DNA of 64,000 nucleotides from Microbacterium oxydans. GTDB taxonomy: Bacteria; Actinomycetota; Actinomycetes; Actinomycetales; Microbacteriaceae. The notes under the pieces are model-generated. The model made no database searches, was not told the DNA's origin, and saw only the letters and a program-made list of their open reading frames with translations. Positions within the stretch are counted from its first letter, which is position 1. Every line of letters starts with the position of its first letter. The position numbers were made by a program, and so were the translations under genes. Shown one piece after another: positions 14,643 to 22,252 of the stretch. The stretch covers positions 1 to 64,000 of the forward strand of contig NZ_BJOG01000005.1 in the NCBI RefSeq assembly GCF_006540085.1, read 5' to 3'.

Positions 14643-17233
14643 GCTGCGCTCCCTTCGATGTCGAGCAGATCGAAGAGCGACGGAGTCGCCTGCTCTCGAT
14701 CAAGCTCCTGCTGATACATGACGGCGTCGCGGAACGACGTCGGGTTGAGTTCGGACGACCGCCCTTCCCGGCCGAGCTTCCGCGCGCGCAGTGGGACGGT
14801 GCCGAGTCCCCCGAACGGGTCGTAGACCAGGTCGCCCTTGTTCGAGTAGCGCTCGATGAGGCGGTCGACGATGTCGAACTGCAGCGGGCAGATGTGGAAC
14901 TCGAGCGCTCTTCGTGACTGCTCACCGTTCAGGGTGAGCATGCGGTTCACGTCGTCCCACACGTCCGGACGCCACGACCCGGGGTCGAGGCTCTTGAACG
15001 TCGACGGCAGCGCGTTCTTCGCCGCGAGGGCCTCCCCCGTGGCGACGTGGGCGTGGAAGTCGTAGACGCTCGATCGAGACTGTCCCTTGAACAGCCGAGA
15101 CCGATGCTTCGGTTCGACGGCCGCGAGCTCCTCAGGTGTGAGAAGGCGGTCGCCGGACGATCGCCAGTCCGCGGCGGCGTCGATCTGCCAGCGTGCGAGC
15201 GAGTAGTCGGGGATCTCCTTCGCCACCCGGTCGTCGGCGTACCCCTTGGAGCGGTCGGACTGCGGCTTGTGGAAGATCAGGATGTACTCCGGCGAGCCGA
15301 CGCCCATCTTCGTGCCGTCCTTCCGCATCTCCGTGTAGCCGAGGCGATACGTCTGGTTGTTCTCCCTGACGACGTCGGTCGTGACGGTGATCATGCCCAT
15401 GTAGTCGAAGCCGTGCTTGAGCCCGTGGGCGAGCGCTTCGGCGTGGAACGGCGAGACGGTCGGGATGCCGGCGCCTGTGACGTTTCCGAACTGGATGCGG
15501 TCCTTCACGTGGCAGGCGTAGATCCGTCCTGGGCGAAGCACGCGCAGGAGTTCCGGGGTGAGGTAGTCCATCTGCTGCCAGAAGTGCAGGTTGTCGTCCG
15601 TGTGCCCGAAGTCGTTGTAGCTCGGCGTGTACTCGTAGTGGTTCGAGAACGGGATCGACGTGACGATCAGGTCGACGGAGTTGTCGTCCATGTGGTCGCG
15701 TGTCTCGACGATGCAGTCGTTCAGCGCGAGCGTCCATCCGGGCCCGGACTTCTCGACGCGCTCAACGCCCATGGCTCTGGTGAGCTCGGCGGAGATCGCG
15801 GCCGGGTTCAGGCCGAACTCGCGGATCACGTCCGACATGGTGTCGGTGAGTCGGTCGTGTTCCTCCCATTTGGTGAGCAGGCTGTCGCGCACTTCCGATT
15901 CGGTCTCCGCGTATATCAGCGTCACCGAGCATGCGCGCTTTTGCCCGAACCGCTGGATGCGGTGCACCGACTGGATGGTGTCGTTGAACTTGTGCGTGAC
16001 GCCGACGTAGATCGCCCGGTTCGACTGCTGCAGGTTCATCCCCTGCCCCAGCTGCACGGGCTTTCCGATCAACGCGAACGTCTCCCGGTTGCGCCATGCG
16101 TCGAGACGACGCTCGCCCTCTTCATCGTCAAGGCCACCGTGGACCGATGAGAACGTGAGACCCTCAGCGGTGAGCATCTTCTCGATGAGCTCCTGCTCCG
16201 CGTTGAGGTCACACCAGAGGATGATCTGGTCGCCGACGCCGTGGTTCTGCACGTGCTCCCGCACGAGAGTCAGCATCCGCGCCACTCGAGGCGCGATCGT
16301 CTCGCGCTTCTCCCGCGCGGTGTCGATCAGCGACTTCGCGCCGGCCCGGACGAGAACGCCCTGACCATCACGGTCGATCTGATCCGAGCGGATCTCCACC
16401 TCCACCGAGTCCCACTCAACGGAAAGCGCCGGAAGGTCATACCCAGCGTCGGAGTGGCCGAGGTCGGACGGCCGCTGCACGAAGCACGCCCAGGTGTTCA
16501 GCCACAGCCAGAACTCGCGCTCCTTGTGCGGATACAGCTTGAGGTTGCCGGCCTTCGCGCTGTCGCGCTGGAAGAACCGCGTCAGCGCCTGCCCGGTGTC
16601 CATGATGCCGAGGAACCCGGCGTAGTGGATCAGCTCCTTGTGCCGGTTCGGCGACGGAGTGGCGGTCGCGACGAACCGGTACGGGATCGCATCGAACAGC
16701 CCCAGGAACTCCTGATACGTCTTCGATCCGAACGAGCGCAGCACGGATGCCTCGTCGAGGCTGACAGCGTCGAACCCATCGACCGAGAGACGGCCGTCAC
16801 GCACGCTCTCGTAGTTCGTGACGTAGATCCCCGACCATGCCGGATCGATCTCTTCCGTGCGGCGGATGAAGCGGACCTCGAGCCCGAGCAAGTCACGGCC
16901 GTCACGGATGAACTCGCCGCGCACACCGAGCGGTGCAATAATCAGCGCCCGGCCGTCGACGACGGGCGATGCCGGGTGGGTGAGGATCTGCCGCAGTGTC
17001 TCCATCTGCATGATCGACTTGCCCAGACCGAACTTGGCGAAGATCGCACGCCGGCCGCCGAGGATCGCCCATCGGACGATGTCGCGCTGGTGCGGGAGCA
17101 GGACCTGGTGGAGATCGTCGCTGTGAACGGGGAAGCCGAACGAGCGATCGAATGCGACCTTCTCGCGCAGGAACTCTTCGTGGGACACCTTCGGCATGCG
17201 GAAGAAATCGGGGGTCAGCACTGCAGAAGTCAT
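14639..17233 (-). CDS. Fused SNF2/DEAD-like helicase and DNA methyltransferase
   Basis: An 864-residue two-part enzyme. Residues about 45-470 form a superfamily 2 helicase: Walker A FGLGKS (68-73), SLDEAS (158-163), TATPSPNRHKE (190-200), and motif VI QSVHRIQRFGQ (421-431). Residues about 495-840 form a methyltransferase with motif IV TSIPF (525-529), then a variable region, then motif I DPFGGLGT (805-812). That order is typical of beta-class amino-methyltransferases. TSIPF departs from the usual TSPPY. The fusion suggests ATP-driven tracking or remodelling of DNA during modification. It is coupled to the cytosine methyltransferase. The start ATG 17233 has CAGGAG upstream. Confidence 0.85.
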   Translation of the reverse strand: MTSAVLTPDFFRMPKVSHEEFLREKVAFDRSFGFPVHSDDLHQVLLPHQRDIVRWAILGGRRAIFAKFGLGKSIMQMETLRQILTHPASPVVDGRALIIAPLGVRGEFIRDGRDLLGLEVRFIRRTEEIDPAWSGIYVTNYESVRDGRLSVDGFDAVSLDEASVLRSFGSKTYQEFLGLFDAIPYRFVATATPSPNRHKELIHYAGFLGIMDTGQALTRFFQRDSAKAGNLKLYPHKEREFWLWLNTWACFVQRPSDLGHSDAGYDLPALSVEWDSVEVEIRSDQIDRDGQGVLVRAGAKSLIDTAREKRETIAPRVARMLTLVREHVQNHGVGDQIILWCDLNAEQELIEKMLTAEGLTFSSVHGGLDDEEGERRLDAWRNRETFALIGKPVQLGQGMNLQQSNRAIYVGVTHKFNDTIQSVHRIQRFGQKRACSVTLIYAETESEVRDSLLTKWEEHDRLTDTMSDVIREFGLNPAAISAELTRAMGVERVEKSGPGWTLALNDCIVETRDHMDDNSVDLIVTSIPFSNHYEYTPSYNDFGHTDDNLHFWQQMDYLTPELLRVLRPGRIYACHVKDRIQFGNVTGAGIPTVSPFHAEALAHGLKHGFDYMGMITVTTDVVRENNQTYRLGYTEMRKDGTKMGVGSPEYILIFHKPQSDRSKGYADDRVAKEIPDYSLARWQIDAAADWRSSGDRLLTPEELAAVEPKHRSRLFKGQSRSSVYDFHAHVATGEALAAKNALPSTFKSLDPGSWRPDVWDDVNRMLTLNGEQSRRALEFHICPLQFDIVDRLIERYSNKGDLVYDPFGGLGTVPLRARKLGREGRSSELNPTSFRDAVMYQQELDREQATPSLFDLLDIEGSAA

Positions 17234-17838
17234 GTGGTCTCCTGGAACGAAGAAGCCCCCGCAGTTGCGGGGGCTGGGTTGGGGTTGAGTCCGAGGCGTT
17301 TGCGTACACCCCAGATGGTGCGCCGGTTGATCTTCCTGACCCGGGTCTGGTTGATGCGGTCGGCGATCTGCCGGTCCGTTAGTCCATCCGTGTGGAGGCG
17401 GAGCACATGGTCGGGGTCGACGCCGTGGTGTGGTGCGAGGCCGAGGTTGTCGCGGATGTTGGTGACGGTTCGGCGGCCGATGCCGATCTGCTCGGCGATC
17501 TCCTTGTCCAACATGCCCTTGCCATGGAGCTCACGAACCTGGGCGGCATGGGCGGATCCGCTCGCGCGCTGTGACGCCTTCGGTTTCCGGGTGGGGGTCT
17601 TGGGTGCCGGGGCGGGCTTGCGGACGCGTGCGGGCGGTTCAGGCGTCTCAGCGGCGACGATCTGTGCGGGGGTCATCCCTGCGTTGATCTGTCTCCTGAA
17701 CGCCCAGTCGCCGTTGAACCTCGTGTGGACGTCACGGCAGGCCATCGGTGCGGGGCAGTGTGACCCGTGGCATCCCTTCGTGAAACCCTCCGTTGTGCCG
17801 TGTGGATAGGTGGGGTCATGGATGATGTTGGCGTTCAT
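17230..17838 (-). CDS. Phage DNA-binding protein with two HTH segments
   Basis: A 202-residue protein. The N-terminus 'TEGFTKGCHGSHCPAPMACR' (about residues 16-35) has three Cys and two His and may bind zinc. A Pro/Lys-rich linker follows. The C-terminal half has two homeodomain-like HTH segments, 'MLDKEIAEQIGIGRRTVTNI' and 'LTDRQIADRINQTR' with a following recognition helix. This looks like a regulator. Its last codons contain a strong terminator-like hairpin just before the helicase gene. Confidence 0.75.
   Translation of the reverse strand: MNANIIHDPTYPHGTTEGFTKGCHGSHCPAPMACRDVHTRFNGDWAFRRQINAGMTPAQIVAAETPEPPARVRKPAPAPKTPTRKPKASQRASGSAHAAQVRELHGKGMLDKEIAEQIGIGRRTVTNIRDNLGLAPHHGVDPDHVLRLHTDGLTDRQIADRINQTRVRKINRRTIWGVRKRLGLNPNPAPATAGASSFQETT
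17254..17275 (-). promoter_or_regulatory. Terminator-like hairpin inside a CDS end
   Basis: A perfect 10-base stem (AGCCCCCGCA with TGCGGGGGCT, two-base loop) lies in the last codons of the HTH gene. On the minus strand it is followed by TTCTTCGTT and then the Shine-Dalgarno of the helicase-methyltransferase gene. Ribosomes finishing the upstream gene would unfold it, so it may attenuate or couple expression. Confidence 0.6.
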
Positions 17839-18056
17839 GCGACGCTCTTCTCTCGTTCGCCGGCGAGGTATCGCCGCAGCTGTTCGGTCTTGTCGGTGAA
17901 TGCGCGGGCTTCTTGCTCGGGGACGGGGATCGATACCTTCTCTCGCGATAGCCGGATCGTTCTCGGCTGTGACTTCTGAAGGCGCTCGATGTAGTCGGCG
18001 AACCAGTAGTCCGCGCTCGTCCAGTCAGGGAGCGCCGTCATCGACTGTTCATGCAT
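17835..18056 (-). CDS. Small phage protein of unknown function
   Basis: A 73-residue protein beginning MHEQSMTALPDWTSADYW and ending in a basic helix. It is predicted mostly helical with a central 'RTIRLSREKVSIPVPEQEAR' strand-rich part. No family is recognised. It overlaps the next gene by four bases and is preceded by a hairpin terminator, so it may begin a new transcription segment or be reached by read-through. Confidence 0.6.
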   Translation of the reverse strand: MHEQSMTALPDWTSADYWFADYIERLQKSQPRTIRLSREKVSIPVPEQEARAFTDKTEQLRRYLAGEREKSVA

Positions 18057-18083
18057 GGTCGATTCCTTCCTCCGTCAATGGGA

Positions 18084-18114
18084 AAGGCCACTACCCGAGT
18101 GGGGTGGTGGCCTT
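18084..18114 (-). terminator. Internal early-operon terminator
   Basis: The minus strand forms AAGGCCAC-ACCC pairing with GGGT-AGTGGCCTT around a short loop, followed by TCCC. It lies in the 74-base gap between the replication-like gene and the next small gene. Antitermination or partial read-through would be needed to express the downstream recombination and methyltransferase genes from the main early promoter. Confidence 0.65.
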
Positions 18115-18130
18115 GTGAATAGGTCAGCGG

Positions 18131-18883
18131 TCAGACGAGCGCTGATTCGTGGATGTACTGCTGCACCTCTGCGGGTGACTTGTCGATCGACCCGATGATG
18201 TACCGGGTGGGTGCTCGCGGTGGTTGCGGAATCTTGTTCAGAATCCACATCGACACGTTGACCACGTCGGGAGGCTCGAGCATCAGTCCGAGCTTGTCGT
18301 CCAGATGTCTTCGGACCTTCTCGACGTCGATCCCGTGCTGAGAGGCGAGGACGCTCTTGTATGGCTCAACAGATTGCTCGTCAGTCGAATCGCTCGCACG
18401 GGTATCTAGTGACTGACTCTCTGAAACGTAAGTAGTAGTCATCTGACTCTGACTCTGACTCTGCTTTGCTCCGGGTTCGGCTGGGTTACCCCTGGGTTCT
18501 TTCGAAACCTGGCTGGGTTTCTGCTGGGTTTCGCTCTTTCGAGGTCTGCCACCCTTCGCACCGTTCGTTCTGCTCACCTCTGCGAGCCTCGCCCGTTCTG
18601 CGTTCGTGAGCTGGTGCTCGTCGAAGTCGCGGATCACGTAGAAGTCACCGTCGCGGACGATGAGCGGTCTGGAAGGGTGGCTGCTGAGGAGCGCGTCGAG
18701 GTGTTCGACGGGCCACATGAACTCGGCGTCTGCCGATGCGAACCGCCCATCGTTGCGGGCGAGGCACGCCTCCCCATTCATCTCAAAGAACGTCCACCGC
18801 ACGTCAACAGGCAGTCTCATCACCTTGGGGTGACGGTGCATGTCGATCGGGAACGTCATGAATGATCGTGGATCACGGGGCAT
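18131..18883 (-). CDS. Phage replication-initiator-like protein
   Basis: A 250-residue protein. The N-terminal region (about 1-100) 'FPIDMHRHPKVMRLPVDVRW' through 'DFDEHQLTNAERAR' looks like the winged-helix replisome-organizer domain found at the start of phage initiators. A basic stretch (KGGRPRK) and a low-complexity Gln/Ser linker (KQSQSQSQM) follow, then a C-terminal helical domain. This layout is typical of phage proteins that bind the origin and load the host helicase. The origin itself was not identified. The call is by layout, not by a proven motif. Confidence 0.6.
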   Translation of the reverse strand: MPRDPRSFMTFPIDMHRHPKVMRLPVDVRWTFFEMNGEACLARNDGRFASADAEFMWPVEHLDALLSSHPSRPLIVRDGDFYVIRDFDEHQLTNAERARLAEVSRTNGAKGGRPRKSETQQKPSQVSKEPRGNPAEPGAKQSQSQSQMTTTYVSESQSLDTRASDSTDEQSVEPYKSVLASQHGIDVEKVRRHLDDKLGLMLEPPDVVNVSMWILNKIPQPPRAPTRYIIGSIDKSPAEVQQYIHESALV

Positions 18884-18907
18884 TCCCCATCACCTCCTCG
18901 GTGGGTC

Positions 18908-19123
18908 TCAGTCGAGGCATCGGCATGGCCTAATGCAGAAGCAGTCCGGGCAGACGACCTCACGGGGTCCGATATCGAACTTCGACGGCTTCGGCGTGCA
19001 CGCATCGTGACGCAGCTGGTCGTCATCGTCGTACCTCACCGCGTCGCCGGGATGGATGCGAGATCCGCACTCCGCGGCACAGGTGCCGTCGTAGCGGGCT
19101 GGGAACACATGACCGGGAGTCAT
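18908..19123 (-). CDS. Small zinc-binding phage protein
   Basis: A 71-residue protein with two Cys/His groups. The first is 'CAAECGSRIHPGD' (about residues 15-27) with a later 'HDACT', and the second a C-terminal 'CPDCFCIRPCRC'. The first half resembles the ribbon of small actinophage proteins that begin with 'ARYDGTCAECG'. It overlaps the ASCH gene by four bases. The function is unknown. Confidence 0.65.
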   Translation of the reverse strand: MTPGHVFPARYDGTCAAECGSRIHPGDAVRYDDDDQLRHDACTPKPSKFDIGPREVVCPDCFCIRPCRCLD

Positions 19124-19749
19124 GACTTCGCCACCAGTCGAGTGACCGGCTCGTACCCGCAGAGGTCTTCATGCGGCTCTCCCCATCCGCCGCCTGCACA
19201 GTTGTGCTTGTCGGTGAGTTCGGCGAGCCAGTCTCCGATGATCTCGAAGTTCGTCCGTCGGAGGCCGAGCGCACCGCGGTACGAGATCGGCTCCCCGAGT
19301 GCGCGCGGGTTCTCCAACACGAGGTGCTGGAACCATCCATCGGGCGCCGGACCCTGTGCCCACGGTGAGCAGTGATCGCGGCATGTCCCGTGGTCGGGGC
19401 AGTCGTGGCGGATGTGCCCGCATCCGTCGAGGACGCTCGCGCTGTGCACGTCGACGAGATCGACGACGCCGATAATCGAGCCATAGACAAAGCGTGGGTC
19501 TTCCGGATCGACGTCGTCTGCGACCTCCCACAGCTGATCGTCGGTCGGCGTGTACCCCTCTTCCTCATTCCATATGGCGCGCTGCACCTCGACGTACGCG
19601 CCTCCCTCTTCCTCGAAGATGGCTTTGCCAGCGTGGATGAGCACAGGGCCGCGGTAGTCGCCGGCGATGTTGCGCACCCGGTTCTCGACGGTCTTCCCGC
19701 CGTGGATGATCGCCCAAGCCCAGGGCTGGCGAACGGTGAGGATTCTCAT
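19120..19749 (-). CDS. ASCH-domain protein
   Basis: A 209-residue protein. The N-terminus 'ILTVRQPWAWAIIHGGKTVE' (residues 3-22) is the classic start of an ASCH/PUA-like domain, and the core continues with 'GPVLIHAGKAIFEE' and 'IIGVVDLVDVH'. A later Cys/His-rich part (CGHIRHDCPDHGTCRDHC, about 108-125) adds a likely metal site. ASCH domains are linked to RNA or modified-nucleotide binding. In a phage with three methyltransferases, a role in nucleotide or RNA modification is conceivable but unproven. Confidence 0.8.
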   Translation of the reverse strand: MRILTVRQPWAWAIIHGGKTVENRVRNIAGDYRGPVLIHAGKAIFEEEGGAYVEVQRAIWNEEEGYTPTDDQLWEVADDVDPEDPRFVYGSIIGVVDLVDVHSASVLDGCGHIRHDCPDHGTCRDHCSPWAQGPAPDGWFQHLVLENPRALGEPISYRGALGLRRTNFEIIGDWLAELTDKHNCAGGGWGEPHEDLCGYEPVTRLVAKS

Positions 19750-20462
19750 CGTTGCCCCTCTCTCCGAGCGTCAGCTCGGGTCTGTGCGAGTGCCCAGCAC
19801 TCGGGTCTGTTACATCGCCCTGCGACGTAGCACATGGAGAACGAGCGGTGACGGAGTCGGTCTCCGGGGCAGGAGGTGTTCGTACACTCGCGGTCGCCGT
19901 TCGAGTGCTGCGTGACGTGCCCACCGCATGAAAGCCGAGGTTCGGTGTCGTTCTTCTTCGCGAGCGCCTCGTCGTACGCGATCGCGCCACCGACGCACGC
20001 CTGCCTCCCGTGGAAGACCACCGGCGGTCCCAGCGGCACGTAGAGGTTCTCGTCGAACCGGTGAGATTCCTGACGGTGCGTGACCGGCTTCTGGCACGAC
20101 GGGCAGAAGCCCTCGACCTCGTAACGGGCGTTGCGCTCGGCGTCCGCCGTCGAGATCTTCTCCGTCCACACCTCGGAGCACGGAGGCAACTGCCCGCACA
20201 AGTGGCACAGAGCGTAGTGATCCGGGAGTCGATAGACCGACGCGTGTTTCCGGACCGTCGCGGGGCGGTTGTGCTCCGCGAGGTCGTATAGATCGCCCGG
20301 TGGGCGGAAGTAGATCCGGCGTCCGTCCTCACGTTCGCGGATCTCGTGGACCCTCCACGGGTGATGCCGCCAGTCGGAATGATCGACCGCCAGGATCATC
20401 CCGACCTCGATTCGGTCCACTGCAATGTAGCGGCCTTCGGTGGGCCGCCAGCGCGCGTCCAT
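19746..20462 (-). CDS. Cys-rich phage protein, several zinc sites
   Basis: A 238-residue protein. The N-terminal part has a beta-rich domain containing 'WRVHEIREREDGRRIYFRPP'. The rest carries many Cys pairs: CHLC (about 86), CPSC, CGG and CTNTSC, and a final CNRPEC. Repeated CxxC units suggest three zinc ribbons. No enzyme motif is seen. The start ATG 20462 is preferred over a longer frame because it begins the compact domain. It overlaps the ASCH gene by four bases. Confidence 0.65.
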   Translation of the reverse strand: MDARWRPTEGRYIAVDRIEVGMILAVDHSDWRHHPWRVHEIREREDGRRIYFRPPGDLYDLAEHNRPATVRKHASVYRLPDHYALCHLCGQLPPCSEVWTEKISTADAERNARYEVEGFCPSCQKPVTHRQESHRFDENLYVPLGPPVVFHGRQACVGGAIAYDEALAKKNDTEPRLSCGGHVTQHSNGDRECTNTSCPGDRLRHRSFSMCYVAGRCNRPECWALAQTRADARREGQR

Positions 20463-20491
20463 GCGGTCCCCCTTCTCCGGGGCAACCCCGG

Positions 20492-20770
20492 TTAGTCCTT
20501 CAGGTAGATGAGTCCCCAGTGGTGCAGGAACAGTTCTTCGGCGGGGTCGTCCCACGAGTGGACGGCCCAGCCCTGTGGTGGTTCGGCGGAGTGAGCGATC
20601 GCGTGGCACCAGAGACACAGGTGCACGAGGTTCGCGGGCGTGTCTTTCCCGCCCCGTGAACGAAACTGCCGGTGGTGCATCTGTGTGGCTGCGCGTTCTC
20701 CGCAGCCTTCACAGCGCCCACCGGCACGCTCCGCAACAGCCTCATAGGCTCTACGTGACGCCGCGTTCAC
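20492..20770 (-). CDS. HNH endonuclease, short form
   Basis: A 92-residue HNH protein with zinc knuckle CEGCGE (about residues 20-25), catalytic 'TQMHHRQFRSRGGKDTPANL' (about 29-48) and the closing 'LCLWCHAIAH'. The C-terminus runs on with a Trp-rich tail. It may nick phage or host DNA, or act in recombination. It overlaps the next HNH gene by 20 bases, an unusual tandem arrangement of two different HNH types. Confidence 0.8.
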   Translation of the reverse strand: MNAASRRAYEAVAERAGGRCEGCGERAATQMHHRQFRSRGGKDTPANLVHLCLWCHAIAHSAEPPQGWAVHSWDDPAEELFLHHWGLIYLKD

Positions 20771-21206
20771 GCTTCGACGCTCCCCTCTTGCGACGCTGGA
20801 GCTCCTTGTAGTGCTTCAAGCAGATCGTCCGCTCGAGGCACTGTGCCGCATTGGTGCATCCGTCCTGCCCACACCGCGGATAGCTCGAAAGCGGTTGCCG
20901 CTTCGGGCGCCGAGAGAGCGCACGATGCATCCATTCGGGATCAGCAGCGTGGAGCTTCTGGTGTTCAGATGCGGTCAGCACGACGAGGTTCTCGCGACGG
21001 TTGTCGAGCTTGTCGCCGTTGACGTGGTGTACGTGCATGTGACGCGGCGGAAAACCCATGACCAAGCGGTGCTCGTAAGCCTCCGCGTAGGTCTGGGGTC
21101 CGATGAGCCATCGAAGACGCACGTAGCCGCGGTGGTTCAGGTATCGTCGCGGCTCACCGACAGGCACATCAGCCATCGATCTGATGGCTACCGTCCTGGC
21201 GCTCAC
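20751..21206 (-). CDS. HNH homing-type endonuclease
   Basis: A protein of about 151 residues if started at GTG 21206, which overlaps the upstream stop in a GTGA junction. ATG 21176 is an alternative giving 141 residues. The core 'AYEHRLVMGFPPRHMHVHHV' and 'NGDKLDNRRENLVVLTASEH' form the HNH motif of group I intron or free-standing homing enzymes. A C-terminal zinc-like CGQDGCTNAAQC and basic tail follow. It may be a selfish insertion in the operon or have been co-opted for recombination. Confidence 0.8.
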   Translation of the reverse strand: MSARTVAIRSMADVPVGEPRRYLNHRGYVRLRWLIGPQTYAEAYEHRLVMGFPPRHMHVHHVNGDKLDNRRENLVVLTASEHQKLHAADPEWMHRALSRRPKRQPLSSYPRCGQDGCTNAAQCLERTICLKHYKELQRRKRGASKRERGVT

Positions 21207-21808
21207 GTCCGGAACCTGATGAGCTCGGCCAGGTGGTCGGCTTCGCTGAGCCGCACCGGGCGTTCGCCCTTCTCGATCTGGGAGACGGTGGCCTGCGACC
21301 ATTTGAACCCTCGATCGGTCATCGATGCCGCCAACTCCTTCTGGGACAGCCCTGCACGTTCGCGTGCGGTGACGAGGTCGGCCCCGATCTGCTCCTCGGT
21401 CTGAGGTTCACGGATCTTGGCCGGCTTGGCGCCGTCGAGGATGCCGAGGTTGCGGAGTGCCCGTGACCGGGCGATGGTGTCAGCGGATTCGAGGGGTGAC
21501 CCGGCGATGACCGGGCTCTCCGAGTTCGTGGAGCCTTGCGCCCAGGCGTCAGCGTCGGCACCCTCCGCGACGGGGATGCCCTTCGGGCGCTCCCTGTAGG
21601 CGAATCCGATCATGACGTAGGTCACGTTCCCGTCCGGGTGCTTGATGGTGTCGTGAATCCTCGAACCCACATACCCGTCCGGGTGCAGCTCGCGGAATGC
21701 CGCGAACCGTTCCGCTGCGGTCACAAACTCTTCATCCATGACCTGGGTGTGAGGTTTCGGAAGACGGGATCTCCTCGTGTCCTCAGGGATGGCAATGTCG
21801 TCAGTCAT
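21203..21808 (-). CDS. Phage protein with C-terminal XRE HTH, possible annealing factor
   Basis: A 201-residue protein. The N-terminal part has 'ERFAAFRELHPDGYVGSRIH', a strand 'VTYVMIGFAYRER', and 'LESADTIARSRALRNLGI'. This order is reminiscent of phage ERF-like or ssDNA-related proteins whose core ends in a helix like ETSAIGRALANLGI. The C-terminal 65 residues form a clear XRE-type HTH (LVTARERAGLSQKELAASMT, then SQATVSQIEKGER). Its neighbour three genes upstream is a RecE-like nuclease, so an annealing or mediator role is plausible. The combination with an XRE domain is unusual. Confidence 0.6.
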   Translation of the reverse strand: MTDDIAIPEDTRRSRLPKPHTQVMDEEFVTAAERFAAFRELHPDGYVGSRIHDTIKHPDGNVTYVMIGFAYRERPKGIPVAEGADADAWAQGSTNSESPVIAGSPLESADTIARSRALRNLGILDGAKPAKIREPQTEEQIGADLVTARERAGLSQKELAASMTDRGFKWSQATVSQIEKGERPVRLSEADHLAELIRFRT

Positions 21809-22040
21809 CGTCGATGCCAATCGCTTCGTCGAGCTTCTTCTGGATCGCGTCGATTCGCTTCTGCCAGCCGTCCGCATCCGCGCGAAGCCGGGCCTCTCGC
21901 TCTCGGCATGCACGAATGGTGGAGGCGCTCGGCACACAGTTGCCCAGGTCGTTGTCCTGCTTTCGGATCAGCACATAGCAGTGGTTCCGCTTCTCGGTGT
22001 ACTCGCGCTGCAGGTCCCGCAGTTCCGCAATCTCGCTCAT
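21801..22040 (-). CDS. Small coiled-coil phage protein
   Basis: A 79-residue, almost fully helical protein with heptad-like Leu/Ile/Arg spacing from residue 3 to 25 and again at about 50-75 (RLRADADGWQKRIDAIQKKL). It has two isolated Cys. It overlaps its downstream neighbour by eight bases. No family is recognised. It may form a dimer or act as a partner of the recombination proteins beside it. Confidence 0.65.
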   Translation of the reverse strand: MSEIAELRDLQREYTEKRNHCYVLIRKQDNDLGNCVPSASTIRACREREARLRADADGWQKRIDAIQKKLDEAIGIDDD

Positions 22041-22252
22041 GCTGCTGCCTCGACGTCTTCCTCGATCGCCTCGGCGATAGCGCGGAGTAGGACGGCGAGC
22101 GAGCGCGGATTCCCGAGCGTCTTCGCTGCGAAGTTTCCCGAACTGTCGATCATCACGCCCGCGTGCTCATCGAGGAGATATACACCGCCACGGAGTACGT
22201 ACAGCGGCTCGGTCATTTCGCGCACTAGAGGCTCGACCATAGGCTCAGTCAT
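22037..22252 (-). CDS. Small phage protein of unknown function
   Basis: A 71-residue protein starting MTEPMVEPLVREMTEPLYVL. The middle 'GGVYLLDEHAGVMIDSSGNF' is beta-rich and the C-terminus is an acidic helix. It starts in an overlap with the RecE-like gene and ends in an overlap with the coiled-coil gene. No family is recognised. Confidence 0.6.
   Translation of the reverse strand: MTEPMVEPLVREMTEPLYVLRGGVYLLDEHAGVMIDSSGNFAAKTLGNPRSLAVLLRAIAEAIEEDVEAAA

Noticed and set aside
10726..17233. A DISARM-like or complete restriction-modification defence system
   Set aside because: Methyltransferases and a helicase are present, but no DUF1998 protein, PLD nuclease or cognate endonuclease was seen, and the genes are embedded in a phage early operon.
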